Shown: positions 10,417-19,643, counted from the first letter of the stretch. The stretch: 64,000 bases of DNA from Paenibacillus planticolens (GCF_013141725.1 NZ_WHNZ01000039.1:62001-126000), one strand, 5' to 3'. The notes: a model not told the origin generated them from the letters alone. Numbers and translations are program-made.

Positions 10417-12201
10417 CTACCCTTTGACGGAGCCCGCCGCAATCCCTTCCACGATCCGGTTGCTCAGTAGCATGAAAGCCAACAGGATCGGCAAAATGCT
10501 GATCATCAGCGTAGCGCCGATAGCACCCCAGTCCGTTGTGTATTGGCCGACGAAATTTTGCACCCCGACCGTAAGCGTTTTGTATTTTTCCGAGCTAATG
10601 AACGTATTCACGAAAATGAACTCGTTCCAATTGTAGATCATGTTGATGATAACAGCTGTGGATAGAACAGATGCCGTCATCGGCAGCGTAATGCTGAAGA
10701 ACATCCGGTTCACCGAGCACCCGTCCATGACGGCCGCTTCTTCCACCTCACGCGGCAGCGTGTAATAGAATCCTAGCATGATCATAATCGTAATCGGCAG
10801 ATTGAAGGAGATATACGACAAGATGATCGACAAGGGATGGTTGGTCAGATGCGTTTTCGAAAAAAAGCTGAACAGCGGGATGAGCGTCGAGTGAACGGGG
10901 ATCATCAATCCTACCATAAACAGTCCGAGCACAAACGATTGCAGCTTCCACTTCATCCGCGTCAAAGCGAAGGTAACGAAGCTTGCCAGCAATACGGTAC
11001 ACGCTACGGAAACCACTGTCATCCAAACACTGTTGAAAAAGTAGTTATTGATATGGCCCTGCGTCCACACCTTCTCATAATTCTCCCAACGCAGCCGTTC
11101 CGGGAACGCCATTGGCGCCAGATTGAATATTTCCTCGTTGTTTTTCAATGAAAACAGCATGAGCCAAAGCAGCGGAACCACCTGGATCACGGCGACCGCC
11201 GTTAGGACAACATACAGCACGCTATACCCAACCCGCTCCGGCAGCTTGCTCCGTATAACCTGATGCTGCGCTTGACGCTCTATCGTTTCGGTATTCATCG
11301 GAATCAAAGCTCCTTTCGTTACGAATATTGGATATTGTCTGTGGAAGCCGTCGCTTTGGCGGATCAGCCACGTCACAACGAGACAAATCACGAGCAGGAA
11401 GAAGCCAATAGCGCTGGCATAGCCGAAATCGTAGCCTTTGAACGCTTTACGGTACATGTAGGAGGCCATCACTTCACTGGCCCCGTTCGGCCCTCCGCCT
11501 GTCATGACATAGATCAGGTCAAAATATTTCAGAGACCCTACTACCGCAAGAACAACGGTTACTTTCATGACTTCGGCGATCAGCGGAATTCGTATGGATA
11601 GCGCAATTCGCCATGGGCTGGCACCGTCCATGCGCGCCGATTCGATCAGCGAGGAAGGAACGTTTTTCAAGGCTGCGTAGTAGATCAAAATATAGAATCC
11701 CGCGTACTGCCACAGGATCGGAATGAAGATCGCATAGAGAACTATCGATGGATTCGAAAGCCATTCGGGTGTATGCTCGACCCCCAGCGACATCAGGATA
11801 TGATTCAGCATCCCGTTCGTCGGGTGGAATATTTTCAACCATAGTTGGGCGATGGCTACGGAGGACAGCAGCATCGGGATTAAGTAAATTTTGCGGAAAA
11901 GGTTCGCACCGCGCAGGTTTGCCGATAGCACCAAAGCGACCAGCAGGTAGACAAGCAGGCTTAGCGCCGAGAAAATCGCCAGCAAGAAGGAATGCTTGGC
12001 ACTGCTCCAGAACAATTCGTCGCGCAGCAGCTCCATGTAATTTTGCAAGCCGATAAAGCTCATTTTACCGACGCCGTCCCACTTCATTAATCCGTAATAG
12101 CCCGTCATGACGATCGGCATGTAGATCAGGGCCACAACCAGAAGCAGCGAGGGAATGACGTACAAAGCGATCATCGATTTGTTGGACATGACTTTATTCA
12201 T
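10417..12201 (-). CDS. CUT1 sugar ABC permease, MsmF-like and MsmG-like subunits fused in one ORF
   Basis: A continuous 594-aa frame contains two complete binding-protein-dependent permeases. The first half (to ~residue 300) is MsmF/UgpA-like with the EAA loop SARMDGASPWRIALSIRIPL. The second half, from an internal Met at 11298, is MsmG/UgpE-like with EAAVMDGCSVNRMFFSITLP and the usual GSVKG end. I start at the ATG at 12201, preceded by AAGGGGAAG, rather than 14 codons earlier. An AAAGGAG sits 11 bases before the internal Met, and TAA occurs in the +1 frame just upstream. This suggests the first gene once ended there and a small indel or sequencing error joined the genes. The SBP gene lies 90 bp upstream. 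No ATPase gene is nearby. Confidence 0.85.
   Translation of the reverse strand: MNKVMSNKSMIALYVIPSLLLVVALIYMPIVMTGYYGLMKWDGVGKMSFIGLQNYMELLRDELFWSSAKHSFLLAIFSALSLLVYLLVALVLSANLRGANLFRKIYLIPMLLSSVAIAQLWLKIFHPTNGMLNHILMSLGVEHTPEWLSNPSIVLYAIFIPILWQYAGFYILIYYAALKNVPSSLIESARMDGASPWRIALSIRIPLIAEVMKVTVVLAVVGSLKYFDLIYVMTGGGPNGASEVMASYMYRKAFKGYDFGYASAIGFFLLVICLVVTWLIRQSDGFHRQYPIFVTKGALIPMNTETIERQAQHQVIRSKLPERVGYSVLYVVLTAVAVIQVVPLLWLMLFSLKNNEEIFNLAPMAFPERLRWENYEKVWTQGHINNYFFNSVWMTVVSVACTVLLASFVTFALTRMKWKLQSFVLGLFMVGLMIPVHSTLIPLFSFFSKTHLTNHPLSIILSYISFNLPITIMIMLGFYYTLPREVEEAAVMDGCSVNRMFFSITLPMTASVLSTAVIINMIYNWNEFIFVNTFISSEKYKTLTVGVQNFVGQYTTDWGAIGATLMISILPILLAFMLLSNRIVEGIAAGSVKG
11296..11317 (-). promoter_or_regulatory. 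Internal ribosome site and ATG of the second permease
   Basis: GAAAGGAGC followed after 11 bases by ATG (11298-11296) lies inside the fused permease ORF, exactly where an MsmG-like protein would begin (MNTETIERQ). A separate 293-aa second subunit could therefore be translated from here whether or not the fusion is real. Confidence 0.7.
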
Positions 12202-12291
12202 AACCCGCACTTCCCCTTTCTTCCCGATAAAGGAAAAGGGCATACCGCCGCGTCGTGTCGGGATATGTCCTTCCCACTCGTTTCGTTGTAG

Positions 12292-13647
12292 TTACTTGGC
12301 TTCTTTGGCCAAAGCTTCTTCATGCTTTTTCGCAAAATCTTCCGGCGACACGGCTTTGCCGAACAGCGCTTGAATCATATTCAGGTGAACTTCAGCGGAG
12401 GCCGGTTTCATCTGTACGTCAGCAAATAGGGTAATATTGCTCGCTTTATTCAGTTCATTCAATAAGTCCATGTACATTTGCGGAAGCTTCACTTTGGACG
12501 TGTCTACTTTCGTCGCAGGAATGACGCCTGCTTCGGAAATCGCGTGCTCGCCCCACTTTTGTACAAAGAAGGAAACGAATTTCTTGGATTCTTCTTTGAC
12601 TTTCGAATTGTTCGCCACGAACAAGCCTACGCCCGGCCCGCCAACCCAGCTGTCCAGATTCCCTTTGCCGCCATCGACGGTCGGAAATTTGAAGAAGCCG
12701 ATTTGGTCTTTGAACGCTTGCGGTACATCCTTGTTCGTTGTGTAGTTCGGCAGTTCCCATGTACCCATCATGTACATCGCAGCCTTGCTGTTCATGAATT
12801 CCGCTTTGCCCTCATCGTTGGAAAGGCCATTGAAGCCTTTGTTGAACGCGTTCATATCAACGAGCTGCGTCACTTCGGATGCTGCGCGAATTAAGCCAGG
12901 ATCATTGAATGAGCCCGAGCGGTCGATCGCCTTTTTCAATGTTTCCGGTCCGCCGATGCGGTCCGCCAAGTACATATACCACAGGGAGCCGGTCCAGCGG
13001 TCCTTGTTGCCAAGCGCGATTGGCGCGACGCCGCCGGCGCTGAGCGTTTTGACAACATTTTTAAACTCATCATAGGTTTTTGGCGGCTGCAGATTAAATT
13101 TCGCAAAAATCGCTTTATTGTAATACACCGGCACGATGTTCAGCTCGACAGGAAGTCCGTAGGTTTTGCCGCCGAAAGCATAAGCGTTTGTCGTTCCGTT
13201 TACGAATTTGTCTTTCAGATCTCCTTGCAGCAGGTCGTCCAGCGGCGCAAACATGTCGCCCTTCACGTAAGGGTCCATATAGCCTGCCGCCCATGTGAAG
13301 CCTACATCCGGCAGGGCGTTGGAAGTAGACAGCACTTTCATTTTATTTTTATACTGCTCATTCTCAAGCACTTCTTGCTCAATCGTCACATTCGGATTGG
13401 CCGTTTGGTACTCTTTTATGATATCGTTTACAATTTTATTTTGCGTTGCGGAGTTTCCGGTTGGCCAGAGGTGCATCATTTTGAGCGTAACTTTCTTAGC
13501 CGGTTGTGCGCTTTCCCCGCTTGCTTTTGCCGTTTCTTTAGCTGGTTGCGGCGTGCTGGAACTTTGGGTAGAACTGGAACACCCGGATAGAACCAAACCG
13601 AGACTAAGCATCGTCGTCATCGTCCATGTAAGCGTTTTTCTTGTCAT
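12292..13647 (-). CDS. Sugar ABC transporter substrate-binding lipoprotein (MsmE-like)
   Basis: This 451-aa protein is exported and lipid-anchored: MTRKTLTWTMTTMLSLGLVL is followed by the lipobox LSGC. The mature part has the family 1 solute-binding pattern (KVTLKMMHLWPTGNSATQNK, a DVGFTWAAGY stretch and the PVYYNKAIFAKFNLQPP block). GAGGGGG lies 8 bases before the ATG at 13647, which I choose over a TTG six codons upstream. It should deliver an oligosaccharide to the downstream permease. The upstream YesM/YesN pair and a possible cre site suggest induction by substrate together with carbon catabolite control. Confidence 0.9.
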   Translation of the reverse strand: MTRKTLTWTMTTMLSLGLVLSGCSSSTQSSSTPQPAKETAKASGESAQPAKKVTLKMMHLWPTGNSATQNKIVNDIIKEYQTANPNVTIEQEVLENEQYKNKMKVLSTSNALPDVGFTWAAGYMDPYVKGDMFAPLDDLLQGDLKDKFVNGTTNAYAFGGKTYGLPVELNIVPVYYNKAIFAKFNLQPPKTYDEFKNVVKTLSAGGVAPIALGNKDRWTGSLWYMYLADRIGGPETLKKAIDRSGSFNDPGLIRAASEVTQLVDMNAFNKGFNGLSNDEGKAEFMNSKAAMYMMGTWELPNYTTNKDVPQAFKDQIGFFKFPTVDGGKGNLDSWVGGPGVGLFVANNSKVKEESKKFVSFFVQKWGEHAISEAGVIPATKVDTSKVKLPQMYMDLLNELNKASNITLFADVQMKPASAEVHLNMIQALFGKAVSPEDFAKKHEEALAKEAK

Positions 13648-13689
13648 GCGCTGTTTCCCCCTCAAGCTTTTTGTTTGCTACGACTATTA

Positions 13690-13704
13690 TTGTAGCGCTT
13701 TCAT
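13690..13704 (-). promoter_or_regulatory. Possible CcpA (cre) site
   Basis: On the minus strand the sequence ATGAAAGCGCTACAA matches the core of the cre consensus (TGNAANCGNT), though its 3' side fits poorly. It lies about 45 bp upstream of the SBP start, a sensible place for catabolite repression. Confidence 0.4.
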
Positions 13705-13749
13705 TACGGTGGCAGGGAGTAACAGCTATCGGGAAATATACCACAATTT

Positions 13750-14553
13750 TTAGGTTTCCATTTGCTCTTCGGCCTCGCTCGCCTGCTTGCGGTATTGATT
13801 CGGGGAGATCCCTTCGTACTCTTTGAACAGCTTGATGAAATATTTCGACGTCTGATATCCCACCTGCTCTGAGATGTCCGCAATCGTCTGCCTTGTCTGC
13901 AGCAGCAGTTCCTTCGCTTTCTGAATTCTGCTTCGTGCGACGTATTCGCTGAAAGTAAAGCCCGTCTGTTCTTTAAAAAGTGCGCTGAAATAGCTCGGAT
14001 TCAGATGAATATGCCCCGCCACCTCGCTCATCCCGAGAGGTTCCTGGAGGTGCTCCTCCACGTATAGCACGGCTTGCCGAACCGGAGGACTGTAGTTCAT
14101 GGAGACGGTTTTGGCCTGCATAAGCCGGGAATCGACCATTTTCTCCATCGTTTCCACGCGTCCGCGTTCTTCTTCAATCTGCAGCGCCTGTTCAACGGCT
14201 TCTAAGAGCTTGCTCTTTTTAATCGGCTTCAGCAAATAGTTAACGACACCTAACTGAATGGCTGTTTGCGCATATTGAAAATCGGGATGTCCCGAAATGA
14301 CGATCACGACAGGCTTATGTCCGGAACTGCGCGAGTCCTCCACAACCTGCAACCCGCTGATCTCCGGCATTCGAATATCCGTGATAAGCAGATGCACATG
14401 GCGTGTGTTCAGCACTTCCAGCGCTTCGGTCCCATTGCTGCTGCTCATGATATGGTAGCGGCCGATCGACCAGGCTTCGAGCGTTTTGCGAATGCCTTCT
14501 CTCGTTAGCGGCTCATCGTCAACGATCAAAATTGTTTTGTTTGGCGGACTCAT
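13750..14553 (-). CDS. YesN-type response regulator, receiver plus AraC HTH
   Basis: This 267-aa regulator has an N-terminal receiver domain (ILIVDDEPLTREGIRKTL, LLITDIRMPEISG with the phosphoacceptor Asp, and a VNYLLKPIKK lysine) and a C-terminal AraC double helix-turn-helix (HIHLNPSYFSALFKEQTGFT and the second helix at VGYQTSKYFIKLFKEYEGIS). GAGGAG lies 5 bases before the ATG at 14553. The longer upstream frame is only overlap with the kinase gene. It overlaps the kinase 3' end by 35 bp, so the two are coupled. It probably activates the SBP and permease genes that follow. Confidence 0.93.
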   Translation of the reverse strand: MSPPNKTILIVDDEPLTREGIRKTLEAWSIGRYHIMSSSNGTEALEVLNTRHVHLLITDIRMPEISGLQVVEDSRSSGHKPVVIVISGHPDFQYAQTAIQLGVVNYLLKPIKKSKLLEAVEQALQIEEERGRVETMEKMVDSRLMQAKTVSMNYSPPVRQAVLYVEEHLQEPLGMSEVAGHIHLNPSYFSALFKEQTGFTFSEYVARSRIQKAKELLLQTRQTIADISEQVGYQTSKYFIKLFKEYEGISPNQYRKQASEAEEQMET

Positions 14554-16321
14554 CGTTCTCCTCCTTATGAATCGGAATATCGAAGCTAATGCTTGTCCCC
14601 TGCCGTGGAACACTTTGTATCGACAAACCCCTGCTGCCCTTAGAGAGGGCCGGGTAATACAACTGAATGCGGCGCTGCACATTGGATATCGCCATGCCCT
14701 TCCCTTTGCCGGAAGAAGGCGTGCCCCCGCCTCCGCGCTCCATGGCACCCAGGATGGCTTGGAGTGCTGCCTCGCTCATTCCTGGACCGTCGTCGCTGAC
14801 AGTGATTCGCAGCTCCGCAGTTTCCACGGGCGACGGTTCTACACGGATTGTGATTAAACCAGGGTCTGTTTTCCCTTCCAGGCCATGCAGGATAGCATTT
14901 TCCACCAGCGGTTGGATCAGCAGTTTGGGGATATGAACGTGATTATACCTGTCATCTGCATCGATTTCCCATACCAGACGCGAGCCAAATCTCACACTCA
15001 TGATGCTCAAATACCGCTTAATATGCTCCAATTCCTCCCCCATCGTCACCCATTCGTCCTTGTTCGGACTGCCGATGACATAGCGGAACAAGTCAGACAT
15101 CGCAACAACGAGGTCAGCCAGCTCTTCCTCGTCTTTTTCCTGCAAAGACCAGTACAGAGCCTCCAACGTATTGTATAAAAAATGGGGATCTATTTGCGCT
15201 TGAAGCGCTTGCAACTCTGTTCGGCTTTGAATCACTTCTTTTTCATATACCAATTTAATGAGTCCGTTAATATTGTCTACCATTTGATTGTAGGTCATAT
15301 TCAAATCGTTCAGCTCTGTTGTGTACGATTTCGTAAGGTTCGGCGTCAGCACGCCCTGCCGGGTATTTCTCATGGCCCGCATAAGCCTTAGAATCGGACG
15401 CGTAATCATCATCGAGAGCAGGAATGAGAGGATAATGAACAGCACCGAGCCGATCGCCCCGGATACGATAATCGCCCAGCGCAGAACGGAAATGCCATCT
15501 GTGATGTCACTTACCGGATACAGGATCATGAGCGTCCAGCCGGTTTCTTCAGAAAGCTGCTTAACAAGAATGTAGCGTTTCTGTTTCACCGTTACGGTCT
15601 GCGAAGACGTCTGCATGAGTTCGCTTATATCTTCGGTGACCTCACCATCTGTTACAATTGGCCCTGCCGAGCTGTCGGCCAGCACCAGCAATTCCGGATG
15701 GCTGCCCGTATCCGCCAGTTGGCTTTGGAAATCAAAATAGCTTCGATTGATTCGTACAAGCAAATACCCACCGTTCGAAAACCAACGGTCAATTAAGTTA
15801 ATACGCCGAATCGCAAGAACCGTCCCCGGCTCCTTCGGATCATTCCCGATCCAGACCAGCTTCCCTTTTTCCTTGTCCGCCTGTTCGATCCAATTGTGAT
15901 CTACCCGATCGGAAAGCCTTTGATCATCCAACGGGAACAAGCGCACAAAGCCGGTCGTGTAAAGCTCTACATTGCTGACGCCGCTATACGCTTGGATGTG
16001 GTTGGCGATTTTCATCAAAGCCTGCCGCTCGCTGAAGCTGACCTCTTTTCCAAGCACATTAGAAAGAAACAGCTGCTGCAAGTACGCGTCATTGACAGCC
16101 TGCAGCGTTAACGTATCAATTTGCGTAATGATCGCTTCGAGCCTGCCGTTTGCTTGAGAGGCGATTTGCTTCATCTGCGTTTCCGCCTTCGTATTCAGGA
16201 GGGTGGATACCGAGTTGAACGTTATAATGCCGGCGCAAATCAACACAATAATCATCACGGAAACGAAGCCGGCCAGCATCTGATTGCGCAGCGTATTCCA
16301 ATTAGCCACCTTCTGCCACAA
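14519..16321 (-). CDS. YesM-type sensor histidine kinase
   Basis: This 600-aa membrane kinase has TM segments near residues 15-35 and 280-306 flanking an extracellular Cache-like region. A HAMP linker (TRPILRLMRAMRNTRQG) follows, then a His_kinase domain with its phosphorylatable His in QAQIDPHFLYNTLEALYW, then a HATPase (QPLVENAILHGLEG, DDGPGM, GKGKGMAISNVQRRI). I choose the TTG at 16321 because AAAAGGGG lies 9 bases upstream. The TTG 16 codons earlier has no ribosome site. It most likely senses an extracellular sugar and phosphorylates the overlapping regulator. Confidence 0.9.
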   Translation of the reverse strand: MWQKVANWNTLRNQMLAGFVSVMIIVLICAGIITFNSVSTLLNTKAETQMKQIASQANGRLEAIITQIDTLTLQAVNDAYLQQLFLSNVLGKEVSFSERQALMKIANHIQAYSGVSNVELYTTGFVRLFPLDDQRLSDRVDHNWIEQADKEKGKLVWIGNDPKEPGTVLAIRRINLIDRWFSNGGYLLVRINRSYFDFQSQLADTGSHPELLVLADSSAGPIVTDGEVTEDISELMQTSSQTVTVKQKRYILVKQLSEETGWTLMILYPVSDITDGISVLRWAIIVSGAIGSVLFIILSFLLSMMITRPILRLMRAMRNTRQGVLTPNLTKSYTTELNDLNMTYNQMVDNINGLIKLVYEKEVIQSRTELQALQAQIDPHFLYNTLEALYWSLQEKDEEELADLVVAMSDLFRYVIGSPNKDEWVTMGEELEHIKRYLSIMSVRFGSRLVWEIDADDRYNHVHIPKLLIQPLVENAILHGLEGKTDPGLITIRVEPSPVETAELRITVSDDGPGMSEAALQAILGAMERGGGGTPSSGKGKGMAISNVQRRIQLYYPALSKGSRGLSIQSVPRQGTSISFDIPIHKEENDESAKQNNFDR

Positions 16322-16470
16322 GCGGGGGTTCCCCTTTTCAATTGGATTTATGCATATGGTTCTTGCCAAATCATACTACAGACGCGCGAAAAAAGTATAT
16401 AAAGACCAGGCGAGGGATTTACCGGAAACCTTTGGGTTGCCGTGCAAATGCCTCGAATGAAGAAACTCAC

Positions 16471-16644
16471 GGACCTCATGGACGTTATTTGCGTTAATTG
16501 TGCTCTCTCCCCAGAGGGACGGACACCAGCGTCCTTATTCGTCGATAGACAAGCAAATTACTCATAAACAGGGTGAATAGCTGCTTAGGTGTCCGTTACA
16601 ATTGGATTTAGCCTCATTTTCATGGAATAGGGGCTGTAGTGTCC
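16471..16644. repeat. Four-unit inverted intergenic element, GGACACC family
   Basis: Four related units occur: 16471-16490 (GGACCTCATGGACGTTATTT), 16521-16540 (GGACACCAGCGTCCTTATTC), and two in reverse orientation at 16575-16594 and 16625-16644 (complements GGACACCTAAGCAGCTATTC and GGACACTACAGCCCCTATTC). Unit starts are 50, 54 and 50 bp apart. The outer pair and the inner pair face each other, so the element could form a nested stem. No gene is present in 16322-17456. Confidence 0.7.
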
Positions 16645-16752
16645 ATAAGGATGTAGCGTTTGGGGAGATTCCGGGTTTCATCGGATCAAATCTGATTTTC
16701 TCCAATGAAATCGGACGCGCAAACTTCCTCCCCCTCACGCTAATAAAAATCA

Positions 16753-16995
16753 TGAAGACCGTCTAGGCGTAAGCCTGACGGTCTTGGTTGTAATTCCGCT
16801 TTAAGCCCTCTATGGTGTACTTTGTGCAACATAGAGGGCGTATTTCTGCCCCAACCCCTTCTATGTTGTACTTTGTACAACGGTTCGGGCAGATCCCCGC
16901 AATTTCGTCCCATTTGGGCTAAAATGATTGTATTTTGTACAACGAAGCACGGGATTGCAAAAGATAAACCGCTTTCATGTTGTACAAAGTACAAC
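16753..16995. repeat. Four-palindrome intergenic element, TTGTAC family, copy A
   Basis: It starts with a hairpin, 16753-16785 (GACCGTC...GACGGTC). Then come four 17-bp palindromes of type GTTGTAC-NNN-GTACAAC at 16814, 16865, 16927 and 16979. The first three are TTT-centred and the fourth AAA-centred. Units 1 and 3 have substitutions. Spacing is 51/62/52 bp. A second copy with the same order lies at 23441-23665. Confidence 0.8.
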
Positions 16996-17016
16996 GTAGA
17001 AAGTGGGGGGGAGAAG

Positions 17017-17325
17017 GGTTACTTGGCGGGTAGAGGTAGCTTTGAGCAGTATGGTTACTTGGAGCATAGAGGTCGATTCGAGCAGTATGGTGGTTATTTG
17101 GCGGGTAGAGATAACTTTGAGCAGTATGGTTACTTGGCGGATAGAGGTCGTTTAGAGCAGTATGGTTACTCGGCGGGTAGAGGTAGATTCGAGTAGTATG
17201 GTTACTTAGCGGGTAAAGGTCACTTCGAGCAGTATGGTTACTTGGTGTGTAGAGGACACTTCGTGCAGTAAAGTTTCTTGGCCTATAGAGGTCGTTTAGA
17301 GCAGTTCGGTTACTTGGCCTGTAGC
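17017..17325. repeat. 36-bp minisatellite, about 8.5 copies
   Basis: Imperfect 36-bp tandem repeats of the form GGTTACTTGGCGGGTAGAGG plus a GAGCAGTAT end fill this stretch, and one copy carries an extra GGT. Two frames stay open for part of it and would encode YLAGRGSFEQYG-like units. There is no ribosome site or recognisable protein, and the frame breaks before the array ends, so I do not call a gene. Confidence 0.85.
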
Positions 17326-17418
17326 TCTCTTGATGCCAATAGGCTCGCTAACATGTGGACGCTCCTCAAGGTAGAGCTCCCTACAGCATTGGTTGGGGTC
17401 CCATAACACAAAAACCGA

Positions 17419-17446
17419 AAAAAAGCAGGCCGCCATAGGCGCCTGC
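17419..17446 (-). terminator. Terminator of the NOS operon
   Basis: On the minus strand GCAGGCGCC-TAT-GGCGGCCTGC is followed by seven T residues, starting 11 bp after the NOS stop codon. Confidence 0.88.
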
Positions 17447-17456
17447 CGTGTTTCCG

Positions 17457-18545
17457 CTACTCTTCATCCCGATAAAAAAAATTGGGCAGCTTCACTTCAT
17501 TGCTGTAATGCTGGTGGAAAATATGCGTCGTCGCCGGAGAAAGCGGCGGAATGAGCCACGTCCAGTCGCCCGTGACGTCACGGTTCGCCTTCTCCTCTTT
17601 CTCCTCGAACCTCTTGAACTGCCGCGCCGCGGTATGATGGTCCACGATGGCGACGCCTTGCGATTGAAAGGAGTGCAGCACAGCCACATTCAACTCAACA
17701 AGAGCCCGGTCTTTCCATAGGGAAGCGTCGCGCCGGGTATCTAAGCCCATTGCAGAGGCTACTCGCGGGAGCATGTTGTAGCGCTCTTCATCGGCGAAAT
17801 TTCGCGCTCCGATTTCTGTTCCCATATACCAGCCGTTAAAAGGCGCCGCCGGGTAATGAATGCCCCCCATTTCAAGGTACATGTTCGAAACAATCGGCAC
17901 CGCGTACCACTTGAGGCGCAAATCCGCGAATGCCGCGATATCCGGATGCGCAATGTCCACTTCCTTGACCAGTCCGCTCGGTATTTCATAGAGCTTCGGC
18001 GCATGATCCCCCATCTGGAGAAGCAGCGGCAGGACATCGAAAGACGTTCCCGCCCCCTGCCATCCGAGAGACTGGCACATTGCCGTAATTTGCACGGATG
18101 CCGGATCGCCCACAATGCCGTCCTCCGCCCTATAGCCCGCATAACGAATCAACTGCGCATTATGAATAAAAGCCCCAGGTACCGAATCCCGCGTCGGGGG
18201 AAAAATAGTAATGACAGGGCGGATTTTGCCGTCATTCGTCGCCATTTCAATATGCCGAAACAGAGCTTCCGCCATCTCATCTTCCGTTTTCACTTGCCGG
18301 GCATCCTGCACCGTCAAAGTTTCCCAGAACAATCGCCCGATACAACGATTGCTATTGCGCCAAGCCATTTTTGCCCCGTGCTCCAGCTCTTGAAGCGTGT
18401 GCTCGTAGGTACCATCATACTCAATGGCACGAGCAATTTCAGCAATACGGGCTTCGGTTTCGCTCGCGCTTTTGCCTAATTCGCTATAACATTCTCTGAT
18501 AAAAGGCACGGCCTTTTCTAACAGTTGATCTTGAACATCTTTCAT
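17457..18545 (-). CDS. nos: Bacterial nitric oxide synthase oxygenase
   Basis: This 362-aa protein is the oxygenase domain only, as in Bacillus NOS; reducing power must come from separate flavoproteins. It converts L-arginine to citrulline and NO using haem and a pterin. The haem-thiolate cysteine is C68 in [14 protein letters not shown]. Other family blocks are [35 protein letters not shown], the active-site [13 protein letters not shown] (with the arginine-binding Glu), and the C-terminal [33 protein letters not shown] precedes the ATG. It is third in a pirin-unknown-NOS cluster (54-bp gap) and ends at a strong terminator. In Bacillus this enzyme is linked to oxidative-stress and antibiotic protection. 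Confidence 0.97.
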   Translation of the reverse strand: MKDVQDQLLEKAVPFIRECYSELGKSASETEARIAEIARAIEYDGTYEHTLQELEHGAKMAWRNSNRCIGRLFWETLTVQDARQVKTEDEMAEALFRHIEMATNDGKIRPVITIFPPTRDSVPGAFIHNAQLIRYAGYRAEDGIVGDPASVQITAMCQSLGWQGAGTSFDVLPLLLQMGDHAPKLYEIPSGLVKEVDIAHPDIAAFADLRLKWYAVPIVSNMYLEMGGIHYPAAPFNGWYMGTEIGARNFADEERYNMLPRVASAMGLDTRRDASLWKDRALVELNVAVLHSFQSQGVAIVDHHTAARQFKRFEEKEEKANRDVTGDWTWLIPPLSPATTHIFHQHYSNEVKLPNFFYRDEE

Positions 18546-18599
18546 AGGTGTAACTCCATTCCGATTCGCGAAAGCTCCCGCAGAGCTTCCTTATATCAA

Positions 18600-18929
18600 C
18601 TACAATTGAGCGCTAAACTGATCGGGAACGTAGGCAATTTGGGAAACCGCAACAATCGTCAATTCACCCTGTTCCTCCGAATATTGAACGGCGTCATCGC
18701 CGACATAAAACCAGATCTTCCGTGTTGGCTCATTCTCAAGCTCTTGGAAAATGAAAACGTTAAGTTCATTTATCCATTTCAAAAGCTCTGCAATACGCTC
18801 CTTCTCAATCCTCACGGTAAAAACCCATTCGTCTTGGACCTGTTTCCATGCATAATCAACAGGCTGCTTGCCTGTATCGATAAATGCCCGGCCGCCTACC
18901 GCATGCTTCACCAAAAATTGTTCCTTCAT
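18600..18929 (-). CDS. Conserved-looking small protein of unknown function between pirin and NOS
   Basis: This 109-aa soluble protein has no signal peptide or membrane segment. I do not recognise its family. It is acidic, with alternating beta and helix patterns (GGRAFIDTG, WVFTVRIEKERIAELLKWIN, KIWFYVGDDAVQYSEEQGEL). AGGAGG lies 8 bases before the ATG at 18929. A GTG one codon earlier has a 5-base spacer and is less likely. It starts 15 bp after the pirin stop and ends 54 bp before NOS, so it is almost surely co-transcribed with both. A link to NOS function is inference from position only. Confidence 0.75.
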   Translation of the reverse strand: MKEQFLVKHAVGGRAFIDTGKQPVDYAWKQVQDEWVFTVRIEKERIAELLKWINELNVFIFQELENEPTRKIWFYVGDDAVQYSEEQGELTIVAVSQIAYVPDQFSAQL

Positions 18930-18944
18930 CACCGCAGCCTCCTT

Positions 18945-19643
18945 TTATGGCAGATCGATTAACATGAAATGCGTATCTTCCATCGCATGTAGCGCAAGCG
19001 TCGACTCCGCCTCCATGCGGGCGCTGTCCATTGTTTCCAAAACAGCAGCATTAGCCTCTAACTTCCCGCTTATGACCATAAGAAAAATACGCCGATTGTC
19101 TCCTTGATGAAACGCCAATTCTTTGCCAGCCTCCAGCTTGCTGAGGTAAATGCTCATATCCTGATGGATTTTCGCTTTGTTCTCGCCGCCTTCAGGCGTG
19201 ACTACGGGCAGCAGGGCATTCGTCATGGCTTCCGGCACATAGGTCACATTCTCAAAGGAAGGCTCAGTCCCCCGTTTCGCTGGCATAAACCAGAGTTGGA
19301 ACAGGCTGAGAGGCTCTGTTTCCGAGGCATTGTACTCGGCATGAATCACGCCGCTTCCGGCTGACATGCGCTGAACGCCGCCCGCTGCCGTTACCGCCAC
19401 ATTCCCTAAACTATCCTCATGCTTAATGGCTCCGCTGAGAACGACGCTGACAATTTCCATATCGCTGTGCGGATGCGGTCCAAAGCCCCGACCTGCGGCA
19501 ATTTCATCATAATTGCACACGCGCATAACGCCGAAACCCGTATTATTTTCATCAAAATAATCACCAAATGAAAAGCTCTTATATCCTTTGAGCCAGCCCA
19601 AATCCGAGCTGTTTCTCGTGTGCGCAGGAAATACTTGTATCAC
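18945..19643 (-). CDS. Pirin-family bicupin protein (YhaK/YhhW-like)
   Basis: This 232-aa protein has two cupin barrels. The N-terminal one carries the metal-ligand pattern GFGPHPHSDMEIVSVVLSG followed by a conserved Glu/His region (GSGVIHAEYNAS). The C-terminal cupin is degenerate, as in the family. Related proteins (YhhW) have quercetin dioxygenase activity, but physiological roles are unclear. I choose GTG at 19643, where AGGAGG lies 8 bases upstream; the longer frame begins 29 codons earlier with no ribosome site and lacks similarity. It is first in the operon with the unknown protein and NOS. Confidence 0.9.
   Translation of the reverse strand: MIQVFPAHTRNSSDLGWLKGYKSFSFGDYFDENNTGFGVMRVCNYDEIAAGRGFGPHPHSDMEIVSVVLSGAIKHEDSLGNVAVTAAGGVQRMSAGSGVIHAEYNASETEPLSLFQLWFMPAKRGTEPSFENVTYVPEAMTNALLPVVTPEGGENKAKIHQDMSIYLSKLEAGKELAFHQGDNRRIFLMVISGKLEANAAVLETMDSARMEAESTLALHAMEDTHFMLIDLP

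Noticed and set aside
16814..16995. Reading the TTGTAC palindromes as ordinary operators of a neighbouring gene
   Set aside because: They lie hundreds of bases from any start codon and recur in the same spacing at 23482-23665 between other genes.
16822..17196. 124-aa plus-strand ORF over the TTGTAC element and the 36-bp repeats
   Set aside because: No ribosome site; its first half is the palindrome element and the second the minisatellite, and the frame ends inside the array.
17017..17325. CRISPR-like appearance of the 36-bp repeats
   Set aside because: The units are directly adjacent with no unique spacers, they are degenerate, and no cas gene is present.
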